The translations under genes were made by a program, and so were the position numbers. Positions 18,791 through 26,912 of a stretch of 47,379 bases of DNA are shown piece by piece. The stretch's first letter is position 1; each line of letters opens with the position of its first letter. The stretch comes from Candidatus Caccalectryoclostridium excrementigallinarum (GTDB lineage: Bacteria; Bacillota; Clostridia; Christensenellales; UBA3700), in NCBI GenBank assembly GCA_018714485.1, contig DVNJ01000017.1, positions 1 to 47,379 on the forward strand, written 5' to 3'. Below the pieces are notes generated by a model. It searched no databases. It was not told the DNA's origin and saw only the letters and a list, made by a program, of their open reading frames with translations.

Positions 18791-18994
18791 TCACTTTGCG
18801 GCGGCTTCGTTGAGCTTGTCCACCAGATCGTCCACGTCCACGCCGTGAACGGCAGCCGCGTCCTCTATCGTCTCGCCGTGAGCGATGGCGCAGCCAAGGC
18901 AATGCATGCCCATGCCGAAGAGCACTTCGGCGATCGCCTGCGAGTTACCCTGATGGATAATGTCGCCGATAAGCATATCTTTGGTGATTTTCAT
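18791..18994 (-). CDS. DUF1858 domain protein
   Basis: The 67-aa protein matches the DUF1858 pattern: an N-terminal MKITKDMLIGDII, a GMHCLGCAIAHGETIEDAA motif with two cysteines, and a helical end. This family is often found with anaerobic or hybrid-cluster proteins and may bind metal or a cluster. Its biochemical role is unknown. The start at 18994 is chosen because of GGAGG 5 nt upstream. The longer frame from 19021 is unlikely. A short palindrome TTGCCGC-AAT-GCGGCAA sits just before the ribosome-binding site. Confidence 0.88.
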   Translation of the reverse strand: MKITKDMLIGDIIHQGNSQAIAEVLFGMGMHCLGCAIAHGETIEDAAAVHGVDVDDLVDKLNEAAAK

Positions 18995-19038
18995 ATGTCC
19001 TCCGTTGCCGCATTGCGGCAAAAATTTATTTTTCTTTC

Positions 19039-20163
19039 TTATACAAACAGCACATAGATCAAATAACCTATGCCCGCCGCGGCGGCGAGAGCCAAAAGCC
19101 CCGCCAAAAACGCCCTGATGACGGATACGGGCGACTTGCCCGCCACTTTGCCGTTCCTGCCGTTGACCACGAACCCGTAATCTCTTTTGCGGTATTTATA
19201 TCCGCTCACCCAAAGCGGCGCGAGCACATACTTATATGTCGTGCCGTTATAGACGGGCGCGATGCTGATGTAATCCTCCACGTCGTGGGGATGGCGCGCC
19301 CTGACCATATTGCGCAGCGCGTTGCAGATCTTGCCCTGCGCGATCTCCCAGCTGTCGTTCAGCCCGGTCGAATAGCGCTCGGAGGCGAATCCCGAAAGAT
19401 ATTCCTCCTCGTATCCCACCGCCGCGGGCATATCGAAGCCGCCTATCTTTTCCAGCTGGCTCTGCGTGATCATCTTGCTCGCTTCGATGGTCAGATCCTT
19501 GACGTCGTAAGACAGAGTCCCGCTCACATGGAACCAGCGCGTCCTGGTCACCGTGCGCCTGTTCTTGCCCGAGCCGACGGTCACCGTGTAATGCTTGCCG
19601 AAGCGCGCTTCATAGGTGCAAAAGACGTTCGTGCCGAACACCCACGTCGGGACGTAAACGCCCTTCATAGGAGTATGCTTGGCGTTCTTTTTCACCTTAT
19701 GAGGCGCAAAAATGCGCTTTTTCAGCCACTTGATGAAGGAGGCATGCGCCTCTTTCTCCGAGACCGCAAAGGGCAGAACGCCGTTGGGTTTAAGCCCGGG
19801 GATCTGATCGATGTCCGTGACCACGGGCGAGGAGCAGAAGGGGCAGACGTTGGCGGTCTCGAACTCTTTGAGCGTCACAGTCGCGCCGCAGTTTTCGCAT
19901 CTCACGCTCTTGACGCCGCCCCAACTCTCATATTCCTGCTCGGAAAGTCCCGTATAGACGATGGGCATGACCGCCTTGGGTTCGGGCATGGGGAACTCCG
20001 CGCCGCAGGAGGCGCATTTGAGCCTGCGCGAGGCGGGGTCGAAAGAGAGCGTACTGCCGCAGTTCTCGCAGGCGAACGTGTTTATCTGCACGCTCTTGGC
20101 AAGTCCGCGGTCGGTCTTTTCTTCGTCGGTCAGATGTTCGATATTATTTTCTTGCATTTTCAC
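19039..20163 (-). CDS. Zinc-ribbon membrane-anchored protein, YdjG-like
   Basis: The 374-aa protein has two N-terminal zinc ribbons (CENCGS...CASCG at about 33-54 and CENCGA...CPFCSS at about 88-112). A beta-rich central region follows, with FGKHYTVTVGSGKNRRTVTR and repeated WVxG segments. A single membrane helix ends the protein (about 350-372). This matches the architecture of B. subtilis YdjG, which is encoded beside the SPFH protein YdjI, as here. The start is GTG overlapping the upstream stop (GTGA). ATG at 20157 is an alternative. The pair is likely a membrane-stress or membrane-organising complex, by analogy only. Confidence 0.8.
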   Translation of the reverse strand: MKMQENNIEHLTDEEKTDRGLAKSVQINTFACENCGSTLSFDPASRRLKCASCGAEFPMPEPKAVMPIVYTGLSEQEYESWGGVKSVRCENCGATVTLKEFETANVCPFCSSPVVTDIDQIPGLKPNGVLPFAVSEKEAHASFIKWLKKRIFAPHKVKKNAKHTPMKGVYVPTWVFGTNVFCTYEARFGKHYTVTVGSGKNRRTVTRTRWFHVSGTLSYDVKDLTIEASKMITQSQLEKIGGFDMPAAVGYEEEYLSGFASERYSTGLNDSWEIAQGKICNALRNMVRARHPHDVEDYISIAPVYNGTTYKYVLAPLWVSGYKYRKRDYGFVVNGRNGKVAGKSPVSVIRAFLAGLLALAAAAGIGYLIYVLFV

Positions 20164-21284
20164 AATTTATTTCCGCATTCGGGGCAGAATTTCGTCCCCG
20201 CTTTCAACTCAGCGCCGCACTTTGAGCACTTGACTTGCATCTTCATGCCGCATTCGGGGCAGAACTTGGCGTCGGCGGGTATCTTCGCCTTGCAGCCGGG
20301 GCATTCGATCTCTTCCTCGCCGCTCTCCATCTTCTGACCGCATTCGGGACAGAACTTGGCGTCCTCTTCCACTTTCGCGCCGCAGCCGGGACATTTGAGA
20401 TAAGTCTTCGCGCCCGTCACGGGAGTTGCGCCCATGTTGTCGGCAAAGAGCTTACCCATGCCCAGCCCCGCGCCCAAGCCTATGCCCGCCGAGGCGAGAC
20501 CGCCGGGGTTCTTCGCCGCGTCGCGTATGGCGCCGAGCGTCTCCATCTGCGCATAGCCCTGCATGCTGTCGGACATGATACCCACGTTGGTGCGCTTGTC
20601 GAGCATCTTCTCCACCTCTTCGGGCAGGGAGATGTTCTCGATATAAAATCCCTTGACGGCGATACCGTAATTGTCGAAATAAGTCTTGAGCTTTTCCAGC
20701 GAGAGCTTGGAAAGATCGTCATAATTCGCCGCCAGATCGAGCGCGGCTATCTTGGACTCGGCGACCACGTTGGAAAGCGTGGAGCAGACGATGCTCTTGA
20801 ATTGGTTGGACACGTCCGTGACCGTGAGCCTGTCCGTCGAGCCGAAAAGCTCGGTCATCGCCGTGGTGGGACGGTCGACGGCGAAAGTATAAGTGCCGAA
20901 AGCGCGGAAACGGATCATGCCGAAATCCTTGTCGCGCATCATGACGGGATTGCGCGTGCCCCACTTTTGATCGATGAACTGCTTGGTGGAGATAAAGAAG
21001 ACATCTCCCGTATAAGGGCTTTCCCAGGCATACTTCCAATTATAAAGCGCGGTCAGAATGGGGATATTCTTGATATCGTCGAGCTTATAAGTCCCCGGCT
21101 CGAAAACGTCCGCGAGCTTGCCTTCCTTGACGAACATGGCGCGCTGCCCTTCCCTGACCACAAGCTGGGAATTGCGCATGAATTCCTCCCTGTCTTCCAA
21201 GGGATATTTCCAAACGATCACCTCGGGGTCTACGTTTTCCCACTCGATGACCTTCCTGAATTGTCTTTTCAAAAAGTCAAACAT
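20160..21284 (-). CDS. SPFH-domain protein with C-terminal zinc ribbons, YdjI-like
   Basis: The 374-aa protein has an N-terminal SPFH/band-7-like domain (about residues 20-230, with VREGQRAMFVKEGKL, FEPGTYKL and YGIAVKGFYIENISLP). A Gly-rich linker (GLGAGLGMGKLF) follows. Three zinc ribbons end the protein (CPGCG/CPECG, CPGCK/CPECG, CSKCG/CPECG). It belongs to the group often called virion-core-protein-like, including B. subtilis YdjI. It has a consensus promoter and an AAGGAGG site, and is the first gene of a two-gene operon with the YdjG-like protein. Confidence 0.88.
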   Translation of the reverse strand: MFDFLKRQFRKVIEWENVDPEVIVWKYPLEDREEFMRNSQLVVREGQRAMFVKEGKLADVFEPGTYKLDDIKNIPILTALYNWKYAWESPYTGDVFFISTKQFIDQKWGTRNPVMMRDKDFGMIRFRAFGTYTFAVDRPTTAMTELFGSTDRLTVTDVSNQFKSIVCSTLSNVVAESKIAALDLAANYDDLSKLSLEKLKTYFDNYGIAVKGFYIENISLPEEVEKMLDKRTNVGIMSDSMQGYAQMETLGAIRDAAKNPGGLASAGIGLGAGLGMGKLFADNMGATPVTGAKTYLKCPGCGAKVEEDAKFCPECGQKMESGEEEIECPGCKAKIPADAKFCPECGMKMQVKCSKCGAELKAGTKFCPECGNKL

Positions 21285-21311
21285 GGCTTTTCCTCCTTTT
21301 CCTTTATCGTT

Positions 21312-21340
21312 ATTATATTATACGCACGCAATTAAGTCAA
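21312..21340 (-). promoter_or_regulatory. Promoter of the YdjI/YdjG-like operon
   Basis: The minus strand reads TTGACT, 17 bp, TATAAT. The leader of about 20 nt carries AAGGAGG. Confidence 0.85.
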
Positions 21341-21344
21341 GCAA

Positions 21345-21379
21345 AGCAAAAGAAAAGGGCGCCGCTGTCCGCGGCGCCC
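21345..21379 (-). terminator. Terminator of the perR-rubrerythrin operon
   Basis: The stem GGGCGCCGC / GCGGCGCCC has a 5-nt loop. On the minus strand a T-rich tract (TTTTCTTTTG) follows. It lies just downstream of the rubrerythrin stop codon. Confidence 0.88.
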
Positions 21380-21394
21380 GACGATCGGCTTTTC

Positions 21395-21940
21395 TTACTT
21401 CTTGAAGTATCTGTTGTAAAGCCCCTGGAACGCCTTGCCGTGACGGGCTTCGTCACGCGCCATCTCGTGAACGGTGTCGTGTATGGCGTCGAGGTTGAGC
21501 GCCTTGGCGCGCTTGGCAAGGTCGGTCTTGCCGGCGGTGGCGCCGTTCTCCGCCTCGATACGCATTTCAAGATTCTTCTTGGTGGAATCGGTGATGACTT
21601 CGCCCAAAAGCTCGGCGAACTTCGCCGCGTGCTCCGCCTCTTCCCAAGCCGCCTTTTCCCAATAAAGACCGATCTCGGGATAGCCCTCGCGGTGAGCGAC
21701 CCTCGCCATCGCCAGATACATGCCCACTTCGGTGCATTCGCCTTCGAAGTTCATTCTCAGATCTTTCATTATATCTTCGGGAGCGCCCTGAGCCACGCCG
21801 ACCACATGCTCGGCAGCCCAGCTCATCTCGCCTTCCTGCTTGACGAACTTCTCCTTGGGCGCCTTGCAAACGGGGCACTGAGCGGGAGCTTCGTCTCCCT
21901 CGTAAACATAACCGCATACGCTGCATACGAATTTTGCCAT
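21395..21940 (-). CDS. Rubrerythrin with N-terminal rubredoxin domain
   Basis: The 181-aa protein begins with a rubredoxin-like iron site ([10 protein letters not shown] and CPVCKAP). A ferritin-like diiron four-helix bundle follows, with [30 protein letters not shown] and [11 protein letters not shown]. The rubredoxin domain comes first, the reversed order compared with classical rubrerythrin, as in clostridial reverse rubrerythrins that reduce H2O2 and O2. The start at 21940 has GGAGG 8 nt upstream. It is cotranscribed with perR, which fits peroxide-induced expression. Confidence 0.95.
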   Translation of the reverse strand: MAKFVCSVCGYVYEGDEAPAQCPVCKAPKEKFVKQEGEMSWAAEHVVGVAQGAPEDIMKDLRMNFEGECTEVGMYLAMARVAHREGYPEIGLYWEKAAWEEAEHAAKFAELLGEVITDSTKKNLEMRIEAENGATAGKTDLAKRAKALNLDAIHDTVHEMARDEARHGKAFQGLYNRYFKK

Positions 21941-21968
21941 AATTGTATCCTCCATATATTGTTTTTTA

Positions 21969-22370
21969 TTATTGCGCCTTGGCGCTTATCCGCTTTTGTC
22001 TGCAACTCTCGCACAGCCCCTCGAAAGTCAGCCCGTAACCGTCATAGCCGCGGCTCTCCAACTCGTGTTCGAGCGCGAGCGCCAGCTCTTTCGAGGGAAA
22101 ACTGTCCTCCACCGCTCCGCACACCCGGCAGACCACATGGTTATGCGGCTGCACCCGCGCGTCGAAATGCGAACTTCCGAACTTCCCCGCCACTTCGATC
22201 GCCCTGCCGCTCTTGACAAGACCCGCGAGATTGCGGTAGACCGTGGCTTTGCTGATGCTCGGCATGCTCTCCCTGCATCTCTCCCAGACCCATTCGGCGG
22301 TGGGATGGCACGTCGTCGAGGAAAGCACCTTGAATATGAGTTCGCGCTGAGAGGAATAGTTGTTTCTCAT
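21969..22370 (-). CDS. perR: Fur-family peroxide-type repressor (PerR-like)
   Basis: The 133-aa Fur-family protein has a winged helix with [14 protein letters not shown] and a metal/histidine region [14 protein letters not shown]. Two CxxC pairs (C81/C84 and C120/C123) make the structural zinc site. His22 in TTCHPTAEW and Asp70 match PerR metal-sensing positions. Operon linkage to rubrerythrin supports PerR over Fur or Zur. The start at 22370 is chosen because conservation begins there and the promoter -10 lies 6 bp before it. The longer frame to 22427 would run through the promoter. No Shine-Dalgarno is present. Confidence 0.92.
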   Translation of the reverse strand: MRNNYSSQRELIFKVLSSTTCHPTAEWVWERCRESMPSISKATVYRNLAGLVKSGRAIEVAGKFGSSHFDARVQPHNHVVCRVCGAVEDSFPSKELALALEHELESRGYDGYGLTFEGLCESCRQKRISAKAQ

Positions 22371-22376
22371 GCTCTT

Positions 22377-22405
22377 ATTGTAGCACACGAAAAAACACTT
22401 GTCAA
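22377..22405 (-). promoter_or_regulatory. Promoter of perR, predicted leaderless
   Basis: The minus strand reads TTGACA (22405-22400), exactly 17 bp, TACAAT (22382-22377). Six bases later is the ATG of perR, so standard spacing places the start site on the A of the ATG. Confidence 0.85.
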
Positions 22406-22566
22406 CAAAAATAGGAATTATTATCAAAATTTTTTACATTAGCGAAATTGGGGAGATTTTCGCCATATATCACGATTTTAACGCCCGTAAAAGTAAATCA
22501 TACTTAATTTTATCACGAAAAAGCAAAATGATACCTTAATGCTTTTTTCGCAGGCAAGGCATGCCC

Positions 22567-22595
22567 TTGAAAGCCTTCGGGGAATATGGTATAAT
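22567..22595 (+). promoter_or_regulatory. Promoter in front of a GNAT remnant
   Basis: The sequence is TTGAAA, 17 bp, TATAAT, with predicted start near 22602. A transcript would run about 170 nt to the terminator at 22749-22776. Confidence 0.6.
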
Positions 22596-22601
22596 AATTT
22601 T

Positions 22602-22736
22602 AACGACGCGAACAATCCTGCCTCGGGAAAAGTCATGCAAAAATGCGGCATGAGCTATGAAGGGACTTTGAGGCGCTCGGCAAAGAGCAACGTCGGGATC
22701 TACGACGCCCTCGTCTACGCGATCGTCAAAGATTGA
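22602..22736 (+). pseudogene. C-terminal remnant of a GNAT-family N-acetyltransferase
   Basis: The open frame (from 22539 or the ATG at 22635) encodes NPASGKVMQKCGMSYEGTLR and ends DALVYAIVKD. This is the typical tail of RimJ/RimL-like GNAT acetyltransferases (N-AS--VM-K-GM-YEG). The acetyl-CoA binding part is absent, so the gene is broken. The fragment nevertheless sits between a good promoter and a terminator and could yield a peptide of about 33 aa from 22635, without a clear ribosome-binding site. Confidence 0.6.
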
Positions 22737-22748
22737 ACCTCGGCGCAT

Positions 22749-22776
22749 AAAAAGGCGGGCACGCGCCCGCCTTTTT
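22749..22776. terminator. Bidirectional terminator
   Basis: The perfect stem AAAAAGGCGGGC / GCCCGCCTTTTT has loop ACGC. It serves the GNAT remnant on the plus strand and the five-gene GH36 operon on the minus strand. Confidence 0.9.
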
Positions 22777-22799
22777 CTTACCTGTTACCTGCTCTTTTC

Positions 22800-24437
22800 T
22801 TACTTGCTCTTCATCGTTTCGCCCTGATGGACGTCGAAGATGAGCGTATGCTCCTCGCCCTTTTCGGTGTAACGCACATATATGTCGTGCTTATTCAGGT
22901 AATACGCCTCGTGCACGGTGATCGGCTCGCCGTCGATGACGTAATTATAAGTGCGCCATTGATCTTCGTTATAGCGGTCCACGTCGTCGGAGACAAAGAT
23001 GAGGTTGCCGAAGATCTTATTTATGCGGGCGATCAGCTCGCGCTTTCTCGCGCTCATGGTGATGTTATAGCTGCGAATGAGAATGACGTCGGGGTCGTTG
23101 ACGAACGCCCTGCCGTCCAGCTGGCGGCGGAAGACGGTGTTGTTCACGCCGTTGACCGTGGAGACGCGCTCGCGGTGCAGTTTTTTCTCCGCGGGCAGCT
23201 CCACCCATTTAAGCCCGACGTCCGCGCCCGTGCGGCAGAAATCCACCTTTCCGAAAGCCGGCCAAAGGGGCACGCCGCAACCGAGAATGAGCTTGTCGCC
23301 GATGATCTCGCGCAAAAGATCCATGCCGTCGCACATGACCTCGCCGCGTGACCTGCCGTGCATGGGCACGATACAGCAGCAATAGAGGAAGTCGAGCTTG
23401 ACCATGTCGAATCCCCATTCGTTAAGGACGGTGTCGAAGACTTTTTTCAGATATTCGCGCACTTGCGGGTTATAGATGTCGAGCGCATAGAAGCCGCCCC
23501 AATTCAGTCCCGCAAATACGGGTTCGCCCTTGGCGTTCCTCGCCAGCCAGTCGGGATGCTCCTTGACCAGCCTGCTGTTCTTCTGCGCGCCGAAAGGAGC
23601 CAGCCAAAGCCCCGCCTTGCTCCCCATCTCGTGCAGCCTGTCCGTTATCGGACGCATGCCCCCGGAAAATTCGCTTTTGAGGGAGAGCCAATCGCCCACG
23701 GCGGTCTGATAACCGTCGTCTATCTGGAAGATGTCGGGCGTTATCTTGTGCTTTTGGAAAGAGGTTATGTCGCGGTTTATCAGCTGCTCGGAAATGCGCG
23801 CATAATAGTTGTACCACGACGTATAGCCGAAAGCATGCTTGACGCGCGGCGCGGGGATCTTCATCTCCGCGAACCACTTGTCGAAAACTTCGCTGCTCGT
23901 GCCCATATATTTGCGCACGTTGAAAAGCTCGTATTCGCCCACAATCGTCACCCCTTCAACGTCTTTGACGAATCTTAGGGTGGATGCCGTCACGTCGAAA
24001 TACATGAACGTATATCCCGTGCGTTCGTTGAGCGAACCTATCAGCGTGAACTTGTTCCCCTCGCGCACATAAGAATAGGAGACGCCGTGAAAGAATCCCT
24101 TTCTGCCCGTATACTCGGCGAAGTTATAGTCGCCGTAAGGCGTCATCGTCCTGCCCGCGAAAAGCTTGGTCAGCCTGCCGATGTTGGGCATCTTGTCGTC
24201 GAGATCGAACTCGCGCGTGTCCGTCCACGACTGATAGCCGTTGACCATTATCTTGGACTTTTCGCTGAAATCATAGGCAAAGACGTATTCCGCCTTGATT
24301 ATCTTTATCGGGCGCACGGCGCGCAGCTTGACGTAAACTCCGCTGCTCTTGTCGATCTCGACAAAGAAGTCCTCGCAGCCTAAGTCGCCCGAGTACGTTT
24401 TTTTGCTTCCTTCACATTCGTAATAGATCTTTAACAT
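22800..24437 (-). CDS. GH36-type alpha-galactosidase-like glycoside hydrolase
   Basis: The 545-aa protein has a beta-sandwich N-terminal part (VNGYQSWTDTREF) and a barrel with PDIFQIDDGYQTAVGDW. WLAPFGAQKNSRL lies in the barrel, as do the likely nucleophile D349 in MVKLDFLY and the likely acid/base D407 in CRTGADVGLKW. It is shorter than many GH36 enzymes (700 aa or more) and has no signal peptide, so it acts in the cytoplasm on imported sugar. The exact sugar is not determined. It is the last gene of the MFS-MBL-kinase-like operon, and GGGGTGAGG precedes the ATG. Confidence 0.87.
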   Translation of the reverse strand: MLKIYYECEGSKKTYSGDLGCEDFFVEIDKSSGVYVKLRAVRPIKIIKAEYVFAYDFSEKSKIMVNGYQSWTDTREFDLDDKMPNIGRLTKLFAGRTMTPYGDYNFAEYTGRKGFFHGVSYSYVREGNKFTLIGSLNERTGYTFMYFDVTASTLRFVKDVEGVTIVGEYELFNVRKYMGTSSEVFDKWFAEMKIPAPRVKHAFGYTSWYNYYARISEQLINRDITSFQKHKITPDIFQIDDGYQTAVGDWLSLKSEFSGGMRPITDRLHEMGSKAGLWLAPFGAQKNSRLVKEHPDWLARNAKGEPVFAGLNWGGFYALDIYNPQVREYLKKVFDTVLNEWGFDMVKLDFLYCCCIVPMHGRSRGEVMCDGMDLLREIIGDKLILGCGVPLWPAFGKVDFCRTGADVGLKWVELPAEKKLHRERVSTVNGVNNTVFRRQLDGRAFVNDPDVILIRSYNITMSARKRELIARINKIFGNLIFVSDDVDRYNEDQWRTYNYVIDGEPITVHEAYYLNKHDIYVRYTEKGEEHTLIFDVHQGETMKSK

Positions 24438-24441
24438 ATCC

Positions 24442-25278
24442 TCACCCCACGAATATTCTTGTGCAAGGGGCGGACCCCTTGATTATGTCCGTTATCTTAT
24501 ATTGCGGCGACGCGATATAGACCTGCGTGCCGTTCGCCACGGGAGCCTTGATATATTCCAGCTTCGCGCCCGCTCCGGCGGCGCCTTCCCTGCTCGCTCC
24601 CACGCACATTTTCTGACACCTGCTCACGTTTTCGATAACTTCGTAGGCGTCCTTACCGCTTATCTCCCTGATGAGCGTGGAAGGATCTCCCGCCCGCTCA
24701 TAGATACCCAAAGTGCTCGTGAAGATGATCAGCCTGCGGCATTTGACAAGGCAAGCCACCTGCGAGGCGGTCTCGTCGTTGTCCAAGCAATGCACGACCT
24801 TGCTCTCTTCCATGCCGCTTTGCGTGAGCGCGCGTATTTCCAGCTTGACTATCTCCTCGCTCGAGAGCGGATCGTTATAGTTGATGATGGGAACGGCGCC
24901 CTGCGCGGGGCAGCGCAGCAAAAGTTCCTTCAAAAGAGCGCGTTTTTTCTCGTTGTTGAAATGCTGATGTTCGACCAGGACCTGCCTCACGCCGTAAGCG
25001 GGATTGATATAGCGGCGGTATTCCTGCATGAGTATCGCCTGCCCCTGCGCGGCATAGTCTATCTTGTTGAGTTCGCTGTCGCCGTCCAACTGCCTGCCCG
25101 TGCGGCGCAGATAATCTATCCTGCCTATCTCCGCCGCGCCGCTGCTCACCCAGATCATGCCCGGATGCAGCTGGCGGGAGATAAACGCGAGCACGTTATA
25201 ATTGATGTCGTTGAAATCCTTGTTGACAAGAGCCATCGAGCCGACCTTGCCCACAAGTTCTACGTCAAACGCCCCCAT
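24442..25278 (-). CDS. Amino-acid-kinase family protein, glutamate 5-kinase-like
   Basis: The 278-aa protein matches the glutamate 5-kinase catalytic domain. It has VGKVGSMAL at the N-terminus, WVSSGAAEIGR, AQGQAILMQEYRRYI, VPIINYNDPLSSEE, LDNDETASQVA and FTSTLGIYE. It lacks the PUA domain of full-length ProB. No proA is near, and the usual LTD before GLY is FTS here, so proline synthesis is not assured and another acidic substrate is possible. The start overlaps the preceding gene by 14 nt with AGGAGA upstream. Confidence 0.75.
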   Translation of the reverse strand: MGAFDVELVGKVGSMALVNKDFNDINYNVLAFISRQLHPGMIWVSSGAAEIGRIDYLRRTGRQLDGDSELNKIDYAAQGQAILMQEYRRYINPAYGVRQVLVEHQHFNNEKKRALLKELLLRCPAQGAVPIINYNDPLSSEEIVKLEIRALTQSGMEESKVVHCLDNDETASQVACLVKCRRLIIFTSTLGIYERAGDPSTLIREISGKDAYEVIENVSRCQKMCVGASREGAAGAGAKLEYIKAPVANGTQVYIASPQYKITDIIKGSAPCTRIFVG

Positions 25279-25762
25279 TTGCCGTCTCCTCCAAAAAGTT
25301 GATTATCGCCTTTATGTTTTCCTCCGCTTCGCCCGAAAGCAAAACGCTCATCTCGCAAGCCACCGCGAAATTGGTCAAAAACGCCTCCACGTCCATGAAC
25401 TTACGCAGCTTCACGTCTATGCGCCGAATGTCCACCCTCTCTTTTTGCGGGATAAAGGTGTAACAATTCTTGATTATCTCGTCCGCGCCCGAGCAGAAGA
25501 TGAGCGCGGAAGACGCCATGACCACGCCGTCGAATCCCGCCGCCTCGTCGAAAGCGCGGCTCATGCTGCGCATGAGAAAGTCGGGACCGCATTTGAGCAG
25601 CGCCTGCGAAGGGGAAATGCCGCCCAATATATATTTTAAGTAGCCGTCGAGGTCCATATACCTCAGCCCCAACCTGCTCGCCACGCCCTTGGCGATATAT
25701 TCGTTGGTCGCCTTGTTACAGCCGATCACGGCGACGCTGCTCTTGAAATCCTCACGCCGCAA
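25265..25762 (-). CDS. Shikimate-kinase-like protein with degenerate P-loop
   Basis: The 165-aa protein follows the shikimate kinase layout: VAVIGCNKATNEYIAKGVAS then RLGLRYMDLDGYLK, and a later gating-helix-like region. The P-loop, normally GxxGxGKS/T, is GCNKATNE (about residues 14-21), without the GKS/T needed to bind ATP phosphates. The DLD motif (37-39) is kept. It may be a non-catalytic binding or regulatory protein. The start is uncertain: TTG at 25762 overlaps the MBL gene end by 11 nt, and a GTG at about residue 12 is an alternative. Confidence 0.6.
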   Translation of the reverse strand: MRREDFKSSVAVIGCNKATNEYIAKGVASRLGLRYMDLDGYLKYILGGISPSQALLKCGPDFLMRSMSRAFDEAAGFDGVVMASSALIFCSGADEIIKNCYTFIPQKERVDIRRIDVKLRKFMDVEAFLTNFAVACEMSVLLSGEAEENIKAIINFLEETANGGV

Positions 25763-26912
25763 GCTCCACCTCGTATCTGCGCACGGGCGCGCGATCGAGA
25801 CTCGCCGCCGCCGCGCCCCACGCCAAGGAAAAATCCTTGTCGTCCGTGTTTTCGCAGTCTATGCGCAAAGTTCCGTCGCCGTCGATAAAGACGCCGACGT
25901 TGCCGTCTTTCGCCGTTTCGTAGATATACTTAAAGCCGTTATAGTCATCGTCGGGCTGCTTGTCGCGGTAATTTTCCAGGCGATCCATAAGTTCGGGCGT
26001 GGGATGTCCGTATCCGTTTTCGGCGCCGTAACTCACTATGGCATATTCGCAGTCGACTTCATCGAGGAAATAGTCCATCGTCGAAGTTCTCGAACCGTGA
26101 TGCCCCACTTTGAGCACATCCGCGTCCACGTCCAAAACACCGCGCTCGAAGAGATATTCCTCGTTGCGCTCGTTGGAATCGCCCGTCAAAACTATCGTCC
26201 TGTCCGCATACTTCAAAAAGCACACGGGCGAAACGCTGTTTTTGATCTCCGCCGAGGAGCTTTCTTTCACGTTGGGATAATCCTCGTCAAGATAGGAATG
26301 GCATTCCATCACCCAATTCTCGCCCTCGATCGTGAAGTCGCCCACCGTATAATTCACCTTAGCAGGCACCTGCGCCCCGTTCTCGCTCGTGTAAGTTTCC
26401 GCCTCTATCGCCTCTATCGTATCGCCCCATCTCGCCGACATATCGTCCGCCACGCGCGGGATATAGATGTTTTCCGCCTCGTAGTCCGCCAAAATATCGG
26501 GCATATAGCGGATATGATCGTAATCGGAATGCGTGATGAAAATATAGTCGAGGTTCGTCACGCCGCGCAGTTCGAGGTGCGCCGTCAGCTCGTCATAGGT
26601 GTTTTCGGATTTAAATTTCGATCCCGCGTCCATTATCATGGTCTGTCCGTCGGGAAATTGCAGGAAAATGCAATCGCCCTGCCCGATGTCGATGACGGTC
26701 ATCTCCAAGGTCCCTTCGAGGGTGGGCTGAACGGCGGGCGGGTCTTCGGGACCCTTGATGAGTCCCAGGACGAGGTCTTTATAGTGGTTGAACTTGTCGG
26801 GAGCGACGGCGTAGAACACGCCGAGCGCGATGGCGACGATGAGAAGTATCGCCACCACCGCGATCGCTATCTTTATTGCCGTATGCTTTTTAACGCTCCT
26901 TCGTCTCGCCAT
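25752..26912 (-). CDS. Membrane-anchored metallo-beta-lactamase-fold hydrolase (ComEC-like domain)
   Basis: The 386-aa protein has an N-terminal membrane anchor (about residues 12-34) after a basic start, so the catalytic part is outside the membrane. MBL motifs are VIDIGQGDCIFL, MDAGSK, THSDYDH (127-133), VLTGDSNERN and KVGHHGSRTS. This pattern matches the ComEC/Rec2-type hydrolase domain found alone, which acts on phosphodiester or nucleotide substrates in known members. The start shares a base with the MFS stop codon (TAATG) and has GAGGA upstream. Confidence 0.85.
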   Translation of the reverse strand: MARRRSVKKHTAIKIAIAVVAILLIVAIALGVFYAVAPDKFNHYKDLVLGLIKGPEDPPAVQPTLEGTLEMTVIDIGQGDCIFLQFPDGQTMIMDAGSKFKSENTYDELTAHLELRGVTNLDYIFITHSDYDHIRYMPDILADYEAENIYIPRVADDMSARWGDTIEAIEAETYTSENGAQVPAKVNYTVGDFTIEGENWVMECHSYLDEDYPNVKESSSAEIKNSVSPVCFLKYADRTIVLTGDSNERNEEYLFERGVLDVDADVLKVGHHGSRTSTMDYFLDEVDCEYAIVSYGAENGYGHPTPELMDRLENYRDKQPDDDYNGFKYIYETAKDGNVGVFIDGDGTLRIDCENTDDKDFSLAWGAAAASLDRAPVRRYEVELAA

